Of a stretch of DNA of 41,717 bases, positions 10,327 through 18,693 are shown in pieces. Positions within the stretch are counted from its first letter, which is position 1, and each line of letters starts with the position of its first letter. The stretch spans positions 1 through 41,717 of the forward strand of contig DVMF01000027.1 in NCBI GenBank assembly GCA_018715125.1. The letters run 5' to 3'. The stretch comes from Candidatus Coprousia avicola. GTDB taxonomy: Bacteria > Actinomycetota > Coriobacteriia > Coriobacteriales > Coriobacteriaceae. The notes beneath the pieces are model-generated. The model ran no database searches. It saw only the letters and a program-made list of their open reading frames with translations, and was not told where the DNA came from. The position numbers and the translations under genes are program-made.

Positions 10327-10815
10327 GTGAAGGTCACCATCTACACAGACGGCTCGGCGCGGGGCAACCCGGGCAACGGCGGCTACGGCGCGGTGCTCTC
10401 CTACACCAACCGCTCCGGGGAGACGTTTGTGCGCGAGCTCTCGGGCGGCTACCGCCAGACAACCAACAACCGCATGGAGCTCATGGCGGTGATAGCCGCG
10501 CTCGAGACGCTCAACCGCCCCTGCGAGGTGGAGCTGCACTCCGACTCGCAGTACGTGGTCAACGCCTTCAACCAGCACTGGATCGAGGGCTGGATCCGCC
10601 GCGGCTGGAAGACCGCCGCGAAAAAGCCCGTCAAGAACATCGACCTGTGGAAGCGGCTGCTCGCCGCCAAGGAGCCGCACCGGGTGACCTTCATCTGGGT
10701 AAAGGGCCACGCCGGCCACGAGCTCAACGAGCGATGCGACGAGCTTGCAACGACCGCCGCGGATTCGGGTAGACTGAGCGAAGACACCGGCTTTACCGCC
10801 GGCGACGCCGACTGA
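10327..10815 (+). CDS. rnhA: Ribonuclease HI
   Basis: 162-residue endonuclease that cuts the RNA strand of RNA-DNA hybrids in R-loops and primers. All four catalytic acids are present: Asp8 ([11 protein letters not shown]), Glu51 (NNRMELMAV), Asp73 (HSDSQYV) and Asp138 (ERCDELA), plus the conserved His in KGHAGHE. The GTG at 10327 is chosen because GCAGGAGGAA lies 6-12 nt upstream and the protein then begins [10 protein letters not shown] as in the family; the frame upstream to 10213 lacks a site. The Gfo/Idh/MocA gene starts 42 nt downstream on the same strand. Confidence 0.96.
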   Translation: MKVTIYTDGSARGNPGNGGYGAVLSYTNRSGETFVRELSGGYRQTTNNRMELMAVIAALETLNRPCEVELHSDSQYVVNAFNQHWIEGWIRRGWKTAAKKPVKNIDLWKRLLAAKEPHRVTFIWVKGHAGHELNERCDELATTAADSGRLSEDTGFTAGDAD

Positions 10816-10857
10816 TATCGCCGGCGCCGCCGCACCCGCGCGACGAAAGGGGCGCCC

Positions 10858-11949
10858 ATGCTTCGCATCGCCACCATCGGCACCAGCATGATCACGAGCG
10901 ACTTTATCGAGGCCGTCACCGCCGACGCGGGCGCCACCTTTGTGGGGACGCTCTCGCGCGACGGCGGGCGCGGCCGGGCGTTCACGGAGGAGCGCGGCGG
11001 CTCGCACGCGTTCACCGAGATCGCGGACCTTGCGGCGAGCGATGAGGTCGACGCCGTCTACCTCGGAAGCCCCAACGCCTGCCATGCCGCCCAGGCGCTC
11101 GCCTGCATCGCGGGCGGCAAGCACGTACTCGTCGAGAAGCCGATGGGCGCCAACGAGCGCGAGGCGCGCGAGATCTTTGAAGCCGCTGCGGAGGCGGGCG
11201 TCGTTGCCATGGAGGCCATGCGACCGCTGCACGACCCGGCGTTTTGGGCCGTGCGCGACGTCTTGCCCGAGCTCGGCCGCATCCGCCGCGCCGACTTGCG
11301 CTTTGGCAAGTACTCCTCGCGCTACGACGAGATCCTCGCCGGCAGGCACACCAACATCTTCGACTGCGCCATGGCGTCGGGCGCGCTCATGGACATCGGC
11401 GTCTACTGCGTCGAGGCGCTTATCGGCCTCTTCGGCGCCCCTGCATCGCTCAGCGCGACCTCGGTGTTGCTCGACGAGGAGACGCGCGGACTCACGCACG
11501 GCCCGCTCGACGGCGCCGGCGTAATCGTCGCCTCCTGGCCGCACATGGCGGCGACCCTGAGTTACACCAAGATCATGAACGACAACCTGCCCTGCCAGGT
11601 CGAGGGCGAGTCCGCCACCCTCACGTTCGCAGGGGTGTCCGTCCCCACCGAGGCGCGCATCGACTATCGAGGTGTCACGGGACGCGGCGCCGCCAAGGCC
11701 GTGCGCGTGGAAGAGGGCGCGCGCAGCGTGTCGCTCGACCTGCCGCATTGCGAGAACACCATGGCCTACGAGCTCGCCGACTTCATCGCAGCGGTTAAGG
11801 CCGTCCGCGCGGGCGCGGTGCCCGAGGACGCGCCGGCGGGCCCCTTTGGCACGGTGGGGTATTTCCGCGATGTGACGCTCGCCGCACTCGAGCTCATGGA
11901 CGAGGCCAGGCGGCAGACGGGTATCGTCTTTCCCGCCGACGCGGCCTGA
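10858..11949 (+). CDS. Gfo/Idh/MocA family oxidoreductase
   Basis: 363-residue NAD(P)-dependent oxidoreductase. The N-terminus IATIGTSMITSDF is the Rossmann dinucleotide-binding loop, although the canonical GxGxxG is altered. The family's EKP motif is at residues 93-95 (LVEKPMGAN) and the second-domain catalytic segment is ALMDIGVYCVEAL. Members oxidise or reduce sugars, inositols or related polyols; the substrate is not evident. It lies 42 nt after rnhA and 48 nt before the acylphosphatase gene, so the three plus-strand genes may form a loose operon without an obvious shared function. Confidence 0.9.
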   Translation: MLRIATIGTSMITSDFIEAVTADAGATFVGTLSRDGGRGRAFTEERGGSHAFTEIADLAASDEVDAVYLGSPNACHAAQALACIAGGKHVLVEKPMGANEREAREIFEAAAEAGVVAMEAMRPLHDPAFWAVRDVLPELGRIRRADLRFGKYSSRYDEILAGRHTNIFDCAMASGALMDIGVYCVEALIGLFGAPASLSATSVLLDEETRGLTHGPLDGAGVIVASWPHMAATLSYTKIMNDNLPCQVEGESATLTFAGVSVPTEARIDYRGVTGRGAAKAVRVEEGARSVSLDLPHCENTMAYELADFIAAVKAVRAGAVPEDAPAGPFGTVGYFRDVTLAALELMDEARRQTGIVFPADAA

Positions 11950-11997
11950 GGCGCGCCCACCACACGGACGGCAGATACGGTAACGGGAGGTCATCCT

Positions 11998-12417
11998 ATG
12001 GGATTCTGGGATCGTTTTCGCGCGGCGGCAGGCGACGCGGGCTCTGCTGACGGCGCCAACCCCGCCAGCGAGCGCAGCCCGCTCGAGCGCGGGCTCATCG
12101 AGCGCCTGCAGGGCGAGCTTGAAGCCGCGACGCCTCCCACGCTCAGGTTCTACCTCCGCTTCACCGGCCGCGTGCAGGGCGTCGGCTTTCGCTGGACCAA
12201 CATGAGCATCGCGAGCAACCTCGGCCTCGCCGGGTGGGTCAAGAACCTCGACGACGGCTCGGTCGACATGGAGATACAGGGCACGCCGGCGGGCATCATC
12301 CGGCACCTCGACACGCTGCACGACAACTATCGGCGGATGCGCTGCCGTATCTGGCTCGAGGAGCTCGTCGAGGAACCGGCGAAACCGGGCGAGACGACGT
12401 TTCGGATGGCAAACTAG
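11998..12417 (+). CDS. Acylphosphatase with N-terminal extension
   Basis: 139-residue protein. The acylphosphatase core starts near residue 48: RFYLRFTGRVQGVGFRWTN carries the catalytic Arg65, and GWVKNLDDGSVDMEIQG carries Asn83. The enzyme hydrolyses acyl phosphates in the cytosol. Typical members have about 90 residues; this one has about 45 extra residues at the N-terminus (MGFWDRFRAAAGDAGSA..., mixed charged and Ala-rich). The ATG at 11998 is preceded by ACGGGAGGTCATCCT, so the extension appears to be translated. Its role is unknown. Confidence 0.92.
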   Translation: MGFWDRFRAAAGDAGSADGANPASERSPLERGLIERLQGELEAATPPTLRFYLRFTGRVQGVGFRWTNMSIASNLGLAGWVKNLDDGSVDMEIQGTPAGIIRHLDTLHDNYRRMRCRIWLEELVEEPAKPGETTFRMAN

Positions 12418-12429
12418 CACGCGCTGCGC

Positions 12430-12482
12430 AAAAAAACGCGAACGGCCGCGCCGGCTGCCCCTGGGGGCTCCGGCGCGGCCGC
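12430..12482 (-). terminator. Intrinsic terminator after the FKBP gene
   Basis: A 12-bp stem, CGGCCGCGCCGG (12443-12454) with CCGGCGCGGCCG (12470-12481), is followed on the minus strand by a T run (plus-strand A run at 12430-12436). It lies just past the FKBP stop at 12520. The plus strand has no T run after the stem, so it acts mainly on the minus strand. Confidence 0.85.
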
Positions 12483-12519
12483 GTAAGCCTCGCGTATAAG
12501 CTGTCCGCACGCAGCGGGG

Positions 12520-12948
12520 TTACTCGACGACCTCGACGAGCTCGATATCGAAGTTGAGGTCCTTGCCCGCAAGCTCGTGGTTGGCATCGAGCTCGACGCC
12601 GTCGGCGTCGACCGCGGTCACCGTCACGGGCACGGGCTGACCGCCCGGGCCGGAGAGGAACAGGCGGTCGCCGATGCTGATCTGGTCGATGTTGGGCACC
12701 TGCGCCGCCGGGAAGCGCAGCACGAGGTCATCGCGCCGCTCGCCGTAGGCATCTGCTGCCGGGATGTGGACGGTCTTCTTCTCGCCGACCGCCATATCGA
12801 GCACGGCGGCATCGAAGCCGGCGATCATCTGATGCGCACCGCACGTGAACTCGATGGGCTCACCGCGGTCGTAGGAGCTGTCGAACTGCGTCCCGTCATC
12901 GAGCGTGCCGCGGTAGTGGGCGCGCACCTTCTTGCCTTGGTTGGACAT
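12520..12948 (-). CDS. FKBP-type peptidyl-prolyl isomerase (SlyD-like)
   Basis: 142-residue cytosolic isomerase and chaperone. The FKBP core is visible in VRAHYRGTLDDGTQFDSSYD and MIAGFDAAVLDMAVGEKKTV. The insert between FKBP strands (HIPAADAYGERRDDLVLRFP through VTAVDADGVELDANHELAGKDL) matches the IF chaperone domain of SlyD. NHELAGKDLNFDIELVEV is the usual C-terminal strand. The His/Cys-rich metal-binding tail of E. coli SlyD is absent. The ATG at 12948 follows GGGGAGACTCCC; the open frame extends to 13014 without a ribosome site. It is monocistronic, with a terminator downstream. Confidence 0.95.
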   Translation of the reverse strand: MSNQGKKVRAHYRGTLDDGTQFDSSYDRGEPIEFTCGAHQMIAGFDAAVLDMAVGEKKTVHIPAADAYGERRDDLVLRFPAAQVPNIDQISIGDRLFLSGPGGQPVPVTVTAVDADGVELDANHELAGKDLNFDIELVEVVE

Positions 12949-13022
12949 GGGAGTCTCCCCTCGTGCCGGCCTGCGTGCGGGCGTGCCGCGGCGCCGCCGG
13001 TTCGGTAGATACAACGCCGCCT

Positions 13023-13049
13023 ATTCTACCTGAGTAAGCGTTTTGTCAG
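13023..13049 (-). promoter_or_regulatory. Possible promoter for the FKBP gene
   Basis: On the minus strand CTGACA (13044-13049) and TAGAAT (13023-13028) are good matches to -35 and -10 boxes, but the spacer is only 15 bp. The site is about 75 nt upstream of the FKBP start in the divergent intergenic region. Confidence 0.35.
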
Positions 13050-13156
13050 GCGCAGGACCGGCAATCCCTTACAATTGGAGCCCGCCCTAGGATGCGTGGA
13101 GCGCATGGCTCCTAGGTACAACGGCCAGGCCGCGCCGTTTGGCGAGAGGAGACCCG

Positions 13157-13819
13157 ATGTCCACAACCGAGCTCGTCGTCACGACCGCTCTGGGGCGCAT
13201 CCCCGTCACCGTTACCCGCAAGCGCATCAAGAACCTGAACCTCCGCGTCCATCCGGACGGCAGCGTGAACCTGAGCATCCCTCAGCGCGTCCCCCTTGCG
13301 CGGGCGCAGGACTTCCTCGATCGGCGGAGCGCCTGGATCGCCGCGCACGTGGCGCGCAGCACCGCGCGGGCGGCCGAGGCGGCGCGGCAGGCGGCCGCAC
13401 CCGATGCCACCGTACCGCTCTGGGGCGCGCTCGTGCCCGCACCGGGCGATTCGCGCGCCGTCGACGAGCGGTACCGCCGCGAGGTGGCACGCGCGCTGCC
13501 CGAGGTGGTCCGGCGCGCCGAGAAGCTCGTCGGCGTGCATGCGGCGGGCTGGCAGGTGCGCCCCATGACGAGCCGCTGGGGCTCGTGCACGCCGGCGCGG
13601 CGGACCATCCGCATCAGCAGCACCCTCGCCGCCTACCCGCGCGCATGCCTTACCTACGTCGTCATCCACGAGCTCGTGCACCTGATCGAGCCGAGCCACA
13701 ACGCCCGCTTCCATGCGCTCGTAAACCGCTTCTGTCCCGAGAGCGACGCGTGCCGGGCGCTGCTCAGGCGCCCGGCACGCGATATCGCCCTCTCGGCGCG
13801 CCCCGCCGATTCCCGCTGA
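13157..13819 (+). CDS. YgjP-like (DUF45/M48-related) metallopeptidase domain protein
   Basis: 220-residue protein. The first part has a small beta domain with the YgjP pattern VTRKRIKNLNLRVHPDGSVNLSIP. Further on come MTSRWGSCTPARRTIRISSTL and the zinc-binding HELVHLIEPSHNARFHALVNRFCP: His-Glu-x-x-His plus a third downstream His. This is the signature of the YgjP/WLM metallopeptidase family, often encoded near type I restriction systems but also free-standing. The substrate is unknown. The ATG at 13157 follows GAGAGGAGACCC. It converges on the sucrose hydrolase gene with a 54-nt gap. Confidence 0.92.
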   Translation: MSTTELVVTTALGRIPVTVTRKRIKNLNLRVHPDGSVNLSIPQRVPLARAQDFLDRRSAWIAAHVARSTARAAEAARQAAAPDATVPLWGALVPAPGDSRAVDERYRREVARALPEVVRRAEKLVGVHAAGWQVRPMTSRWGSCTPARRTIRISSTLAAYPRACLTYVVIHELVHLIEPSHNARFHALVNRFCPESDACRALLRRPARDIALSARPADSR

Positions 13820-13873
13820 AGGGCGCTGTCCGCTTGAAGCCGGCGGGCGGATGGACGCTGCGCGTCGGAGGGC

Positions 13874-15328
13874 CTATGCGGCGCCCCAGGTCGCGGCCAT
13901 GCCGTCTCCCATCGCCCACAGGCGCGCCCTCTCGCACGCGCCGGCGAGCGCGACGGTGAGCTCGTCTGCGCGGGGGAACCAGCGCGTGGCGAACACGATG
14001 CGCCCGCCGTCGGCGAAGACCTCGACGGCCGAGCCGTCGACCAGCACACGCAGATCGCGTACCACGCGGCCGCCATCGGCAGCGCACGAGCGCCGCGCGC
14101 GGCCGCCGCCGACCGCCGCCTCGCCCGCCGCCGCGTCGGCGAACGAAAGCGTTACGCCCCCGTTCTCGCACCGCACCTCGAGCGCCCCGTCGAGTGTGAG
14201 CACAGCTCCCTCGCCCACGCCCGCAAGGACGATGTCGGCACGATGGTCGGCGAGCTTGAGCGCGGCACCCGGCTCCAGCTCCCGCTCAGGTCCCCGCAGC
14301 GCCTCGAGCTCGGGCACAGGCGCCTGGACGATGACGCCATCTGCCGCACGGGCGAGGACGCGCGGGACCGTAAGGCAATGGCACCAGTCCATGCCCAACG
14401 GCGCGCTCGCGTAGGGCGGCTCCGGCAGGCCCATCCACCCGATAAGGATCGTGCGGCCGGCATCATCGGTAAACGTCTGCGGGGCGTAGAAGTCAAAGCC
14501 CGCGTCCCACCGGCGGAACGCCGCGGCGTCGAGCGCGGGCGCGTCCACGAGGCGCGCGCCTTCGGGCACCGGGAGATAGCCCGCCTGGTCGCGCAACCCG
14601 CAGGCCCAGGGCCTCTCCTCCATGCCCTGCGGGCAGAACGAGAGGTACTCGCGGCCATCGAGCGCGATGCGGTCCGGGCACTCCCACATGTAGCCAAAGT
14701 CATCGTGCGTGCGCACCTGCCCGTGGAATGCCCACGCGACGCCGTCGTCCGACCGGTAGACGAGCACGAAGCCCCGGTCGAAGAGGTCGCGCGCGCCCAG
14801 GATCATCCACCACGCGCCGTCCTCGCGCCACACCTTGGGGTCGCGCACGTGGCACGAGCAGGTGATGGGATAGTCCCCGTTGCGCATGAGCACCCGCTTG
14901 GGACCGAGGGCGAAGCCGTCGTCGGTCTCGATCATCAGCTGCGTCGCACGGCGGCCCGCACGGACGTAGTCGTAGTCCCCGGGCTCCTTGACGTTGCCCG
15001 TGTAGTAGAGGCGCAGGGCGTCTCCGCCATCCGCCGCCGCGCCCGGCAGCACCACGGCGCAGCCCGAGTACGAACCGTGCGTCTCGTCGTCCGTATCGGG
15101 CGCGATCACCATGCCGTGATGCTCCCAGTGCACGAGGTCGCGGCTCGTCGCATGACCCCACCCGCGCGGCGCCCCCGGCTCGGGCCACGCGGGGCTGTAC
15201 TGGTGAAATACGTGGTAGACGCCGCGGAACTGGCAGAGACCGTTGGGGTCGTTGAGCCAGCCCACCGGCGGCATGAGATGAAACCCGCACCGCCAGGACG
15301 AGGGGGAGGTCGCCTTCGTCATGCCCAT
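13874..15328 (-). CDS. scrB: Sucrose-6-phosphate hydrolase (GH32)
   Basis: 484-residue GH32 enzyme that splits the sucrose-6-phosphate delivered by the PTS into glucose-6-phosphate and fructose. The three catalytic motifs are present: GWLNDPNG (nucleophile Asp), SCHVRDPKVW (RDP, transition-state stabiliser) and YMWECPDRI (EC, acid/base). The C-terminal quarter is the GH32 beta-sandwich (VRDLRVLVDGSAVEVFADGG). The ATG at 15328 is chosen because AAGGAG ends 7 nt before it; that sequence overlaps the end of the upstream PTS gene, whose stop is only 4 nt away, so the two are translationally coupled. The product feeds glucose-6-phosphate to pgi-type central metabolism. Confidence 0.95.
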   Translation of the reverse strand: MGMTKATSPSSWRCGFHLMPPVGWLNDPNGLCQFRGVYHVFHQYSPAWPEPGAPRGWGHATSRDLVHWEHHGMVIAPDTDDETHGSYSGCAVVLPGAAADGGDALRLYYTGNVKEPGDYDYVRAGRRATQLMIETDDGFALGPKRVLMRNGDYPITCSCHVRDPKVWREDGAWWMILGARDLFDRGFVLVYRSDDGVAWAFHGQVRTHDDFGYMWECPDRIALDGREYLSFCPQGMEERPWACGLRDQAGYLPVPEGARLVDAPALDAAAFRRWDAGFDFYAPQTFTDDAGRTILIGWMGLPEPPYASAPLGMDWCHCLTVPRVLARAADGVIVQAPVPELEALRGPERELEPGAALKLADHRADIVLAGVGEGAVLTLDGALEVRCENGGVTLSFADAAAGEAAVGGGRARRSCAADGGRVVRDLRVLVDGSAVEVFADGGRIVFATRWFPRADELTVALAGACERARLWAMGDGMAATWGAA

Positions 15329-15332
15329 ATCG

Positions 15333-16754
15333 CTACTCCTTAGTCGCCGTCTGGGATACCGCGTCGGCATCATGGTACAGCACGTACGAGATGCCGAAGC
15401 TCACGATGCCGGCGATGGCGAACATGATGAGGTACTGCACGGGCTGCGCGAGGCAGAGCAGGATGCCGAAGATGCCGGTGACGCCGGTGCCCGAGGCGGC
15501 GAGGCCCGCGACGGAGGCGAACATGGCGCCCAGGCCGCCACCGATGCAGCCCGCCACGAAGGGCTTCACGAAGCGCAGGTTGACACCGAAGATAGCCGGC
15601 TCGGTGATGCCCATGAACGCGGAGAGGGACGAGGGCAGCGCGAGCGAGCGCACCTTGACGTCGCGCGTCTTGAGGGCGACGGCGAGGGCGGCGCCGGCCT
15701 GGCCGATGTTGGCGGCGCTCGCCAGCGGGAGCCAGTAGGTCACGCCGTAGGCGGCGATCTGACCCAGATCGATGGTGGTGTACATCTGGTGGATGCCCGT
15801 GACCACGGTGGGTGCGTAGAGCGCGCCCATGATGAGGGAGCCGATGCCGAGCGGCAGCGTCAAGAGGAACTGGATGGCGCCGAGAATCGCGTTCTCCGCC
15901 CACACGAACACGGGGCCCACGGCGATCATGACGAGGTAGGCGGTCGCCGCCACCGATACGAGCGGCGTGACGAAGAGGTCGAAGGCCTCGGGCACGATTC
16001 TGTGGAGCCGCTTCTCGATAAAAGCGAGGATGCCCGCCGCGATCACGATGGGGATGACGTGGCCCTGATACCCCACCCACTCGATGCTGTAGACACCGGG
16101 GATGACGGCATAGGTCTGAGCCACGCCCTCGGTCGCCACCGTGTTGGCGTTCTGGAGACCGGGGTTGATGAGGAGCATGCCCACCACGGCGCCCAGATAG
16201 GGGTTGGCGCCGAACGCCTTGGCGGCGGAGAAGCCGATCAGGATCTGCAGGAACGTGAAGGCGGTGTTGGACACGAGGTTCAGGATCTGGTACCACGCGT
16301 TATCGGTGTCGAGCGCGATGAAGCCGTTCGTATCCATGAACGAGAGGGCGCTCATGATGCCCAGCAGAAGGCCCGAGGCCACGATGGCCGGGATGATGGG
16401 GACGAAGACATCGCCCAGCAGCTTGATAGCGCGCATGAGGGGGTTCTTCTGCTGGTCGGCCGCAGCGGCCTTGGCCTCCTCTTTAGAGGCGGCCGTGATG
16501 TTGCCCAGGGAGACGAACTCCTCGTACACCTTGTTGACCGTGCCCGTGCCGTAGATGACCTGCAGCTGACCCGCCGCCTTGAAATTGCCCTTGGCGCCGG
16601 TCGCCGCATCCACCTTTGCCTGATCCACCTTGCTGTCGTCCGCAATCACCAGGCGCAGGCGCGTCGCGCAATGCGCCGCCGAGACCACGTTGCCCGCCCC
16701 GCCGATCGCATCGAGGATCTCCTGCGCGGCCTGCCGATAATCGAGTGCCACCAT
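15333..16754 (-). CDS. scrA: Sucrose-specific PTS transporter EIIBC
   Basis: 473-residue membrane permease that imports and phosphorylates sucrose. The N-terminal EIIB domain carries the phosphorylated Cys29 in SAAHCATRLRLVI. After a linker (KEEAKAAAADQQKNPLMRAI) the EIIC domain has about ten hydrophobic segments, including the conserved GITEPAIFGVNLRF, typical of the glucose-sucrose EIIC superfamily. No EIIA domain is fused, so a separate EIIA (often Crr-type) must supply phosphate. The ATG at 16754 follows AAGGAGGTAT. The assignment to sucrose rests on the downstream GH32 hydrolase and the LacI-type regulator upstream; without them trehalose would be an alternative. Confidence 0.94.
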   Translation of the reverse strand: MVALDYRQAAQEILDAIGGAGNVVSAAHCATRLRLVIADDSKVDQAKVDAATGAKGNFKAAGQLQVIYGTGTVNKVYEEFVSLGNITAASKEEAKAAAADQQKNPLMRAIKLLGDVFVPIIPAIVASGLLLGIMSALSFMDTNGFIALDTDNAWYQILNLVSNTAFTFLQILIGFSAAKAFGANPYLGAVVGMLLINPGLQNANTVATEGVAQTYAVIPGVYSIEWVGYQGHVIPIVIAAGILAFIEKRLHRIVPEAFDLFVTPLVSVAATAYLVMIAVGPVFVWAENAILGAIQFLLTLPLGIGSLIMGALYAPTVVTGIHQMYTTIDLGQIAAYGVTYWLPLASAANIGQAGAALAVALKTRDVKVRSLALPSSLSAFMGITEPAIFGVNLRFVKPFVAGCIGGGLGAMFASVAGLAASGTGVTGIFGILLCLAQPVQYLIMFAIAGIVSFGISYVLYHDADAVSQTATKE

Positions 16755-16816
16755 ATACCTCCTTCGAGTGAGCCTGCACCGATTCCCCACCACCCGCATC
16801 TCATGCCTGCGGTTGT

Positions 16817-16875
16817 GGAATCGTTCTCATGTCTTAGTAATAAGACTGCTTCGATATGTAATCGTTCTCATGTCT
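16817..16875 (-). promoter_or_regulatory. Twin operators upstream of the sucrose operon
   Basis: The 16-mer AATCGTTCTCATGTCT occurs twice in direct orientation (16819-16834 and 16860-16875), centres 41 bp apart, about four helical turns. Each includes a half-palindromic core (GGAATCGTTCTC, GTAATCGTTCTC) resembling LacI-family operators. They lie 63-121 nt upstream of scrA. A TTTACA -35-like box on the minus strand (16875-16880) abuts the distal copy. Repression by the neighbouring LacI-type protein, possibly by looping, is inferred. Confidence 0.75.
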
Positions 16876-16948
16876 GTAAACGGTAGTTATTTACCGGTAG
16901 ACGGCATCTTTCTCGCGAAGCAGACAGGGGGTTTACGTATTTAATTAT

Positions 16949-16960
16949 GGGAACGTTCTC
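16949..16960 (-). promoter_or_regulatory. Third LacI-type operator, near the end of scrR
   Basis: GGGAACGTTCTC is nearly palindromic around AACGTT and shares the CGTTCTC half with the two scrA operators. It lies just past the stop of the regulator gene, about 85 bp from the second site, and could be an auxiliary operator. Confidence 0.6.
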
Positions 16961-16965
16961 TTTTG

Positions 16966-17961
16966 TTAGGCTCGTTTTTGACGCGTCGAAGCGCGGACAA
17001 CGACGTCGTACCCCATCTTGATCTCGCGCGCGACGGCGTCCTCGTCCGCCATGGACCCCGCCAGCATGCGGGCCGCCTCGGCGCCGGAGGCCTTGTAATG
17101 GTAGTGCACCGAGGTGAGCGACGGCGTCACCACCTGCGAGATATCGCTGTCTCCCACGGCGGCGACCTGCACGTCGGCCGGCACCGCGATGCCGCGGTCG
17201 GCAAGGCACGCCATGGCGCCGTAGGCGATGGAATCCGTGGCGCAGACCAGCGTATCGAAGGACACGCCGCGCTCCATCAGGCGCTCGCAAGCAGCGTAGC
17301 CGCTCTCTATCGAGAAGTCGGCGATGACGCAGGCACCCTCTTCGACGACGACACCGCGCGCGGCGCACCCCGCCAGGAAACCCTCTCGCCGACGCCGGCC
17401 CGCCGCGACGTCCTCCTCCAGGACGCCGATGTACGCGGGCCGGTCTCCCGCGGAGAGCACCCGCTCGGTGAGCGCTCGCAGGGCACCGTATTCGTCTTGG
17501 TAGACGCACGAGCGTCCCTCGAGCTCTTGGTTGAGAACCACCAGCGGAACCGGCAGGGCTGCCATCGCCGCATCGTGCTCGGGAGTAAGGACGGTCGCTA
17601 TCAATATGACGCCGTCCACCTTGCTACGCTCGGAGAAAAGCCGTAAAAAGGAGACCTCGCGCGCGGCGTCGTTGCCGGTATTGGCGAGAAGCGCCTGATA
17701 GCCGACCTCGTTCAGAACGCCCGTGATGCCCGCGACCATGCGGCTCACCGACGCGGAGTTGATCTTGGGGATGATGATGCCCACCAGACCCGACTTGCCC
17801 GTACGCAGCGTCTTCGCCTGCCGCGACGGCGCATAGCCGGTCTCCTCAACCACCCGCGCGATGGCAGCGCGCTTCTCCTGCGACACGTAGCCGTCGTTGA
17901 AGTACCGCGAGACCGTTGCGCGCGAAACCCCCGCCATCTGGGCGACCTGATTGATATCCAT
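16966..17961 (-). CDS. scrR: LacI family transcriptional regulator (probable sucrose repressor)
   Basis: 331-residue repressor. The N-terminal helix-turn-helix is MDINQVAQMAGVSRATVSRY, followed by the hinge helix region (APSRQAKTLRTGKSGLVGII) and a periplasmic-binding-like sugar-sensing domain with VDGVILIATV and VCATDSIAYGAMACLADRG. The ATG at 17961 has GAGGAGG 6 nt upstream. It is the first gene on the minus strand before the sucrose PTS and hydrolase, with three similar operator-like sites between it and scrA. The sucrose assignment is by context; the effector (probably a sucrose or fructose derivative) is inferred. Confidence 0.9.
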   Translation of the reverse strand: MDINQVAQMAGVSRATVSRYFNDGYVSQEKRAAIARVVEETGYAPSRQAKTLRTGKSGLVGIIIPKINSASVSRMVAGITGVLNEVGYQALLANTGNDAAREVSFLRLFSERSKVDGVILIATVLTPEHDAAMAALPVPLVVLNQELEGRSCVYQDEYGALRALTERVLSAGDRPAYIGVLEEDVAAGRRRREGFLAGCAARGVVVEEGACVIADFSIESGYAACERLMERGVSFDTLVCATDSIAYGAMACLADRGIAVPADVQVAAVGDSDISQVVTPSLTSVHYHYKASGAEAARMLAGSMADEDAVAREIKMGYDVVVRASTRQKRA

Positions 17962-18068
17962 GGGCGACCTCCTCGGACATCAGTCTAGAGGACTTCCGCC
18001 ACAGGTGGCAAGCAAGCCCGGGTCCCATCGCCCCGACGAGCCCGCGGGGGCGCAAACGGGGCGCACCG

Positions 18069-18557
18069 CTACCGTGTGCGCTCTATCTCGACGGCTACGC
18101 TCGAGAGCGGCAGGCCGATGGGCGCCCACGGCTTCGCGATGCGCAGGCGCACCGCGATGAGCGCCGGATAGTCCGCCAGCAGGCGCTCTGTCGTGGCCTC
18201 GGCAGCGGCCTCGATGAGCTTGAACGTGTGCGCGCGCAGGTACGCGTCGATGGTATGGCACACCTCGCCGTAGTTGATCGAGGCGTCGAGGTCGTCGGTC
18301 TTACCCGCCTGGCGGAGGCTCGTGTAGAGCGTCGCCGAGACGACGAATTTCTGCCCGAGTTCGTTTTCCGCAGGGTAGACGCCGTGGTTGGCAAAGACCT
18401 CGAGGCCCTCGATCAAGATCTTGTCGGCGTGTTCGAGCGCCGCGGGGTCGAGCTTGGCGAGCTCGCGGCGGGCGACGGGCAATCCCGCCCGGTCGCGCTG
18501 CACAAGCGTGGTCTCCTCGCCGCGTGAGGTGTCTTCCGGCAGATGCTTATCGGTCAT
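18069..18557 (-). CDS. folB: Dihydroneopterin aldolase with N-terminal extension
   Basis: 162-residue protein whose C-terminal about 115 residues match FolB of folate synthesis, which turns dihydroneopterin into 6-hydroxymethyl-dihydropterin. Conserved stretches are DKILIEGLEVFANHGVYPAENELGQKFVV, DASINYGEVCHTI and FKLIEAAAEATTERLL; the catalytic Glu (HGVYPAE) and later Lys (IAKPWAPIG) are present. FolB proteins usually begin at the IxxxGL strand, so about 45 residues (MTDKHLPEDTSRGEET...) are extra. The ATG at 18557 has GGGGAAGG 9 nt upstream; an ATG at 18566 is too close to that site. No other fol gene is nearby. The HD-domain gene ends 136 nt upstream. Confidence 0.9.
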   Translation of the reverse strand: MTDKHLPEDTSRGEETTLVQRDRAGLPVARRELAKLDPAALEHADKILIEGLEVFANHGVYPAENELGQKFVVSATLYTSLRQAGKTDDLDASINYGEVCHTIDAYLRAHTFKLIEAAAEATTERLLADYPALIAVRLRIAKPWAPIGLPLSSVAVEIERTR

Positions 18558-18693
18558 GGCAATCATCCTTCCCCTGGGGTCGCCGGCACGCCGGGGCGAC
18601 AGCGCCCACGCCCGCGTCGGGTGACCCCATCGTCGTTCGACCTCCTCTATACCCGCACGGCACGAGCCCGCAACGGCGCGGGGCAAAAGAGCG

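Noticed and set aside
13043-13075. Plus-strand promoter TTGTCA/TACAAT for the YgjP-like gene
   Set aside because: The boxes look good alone but the spacer is 21 bp, too long for a standard promoter.
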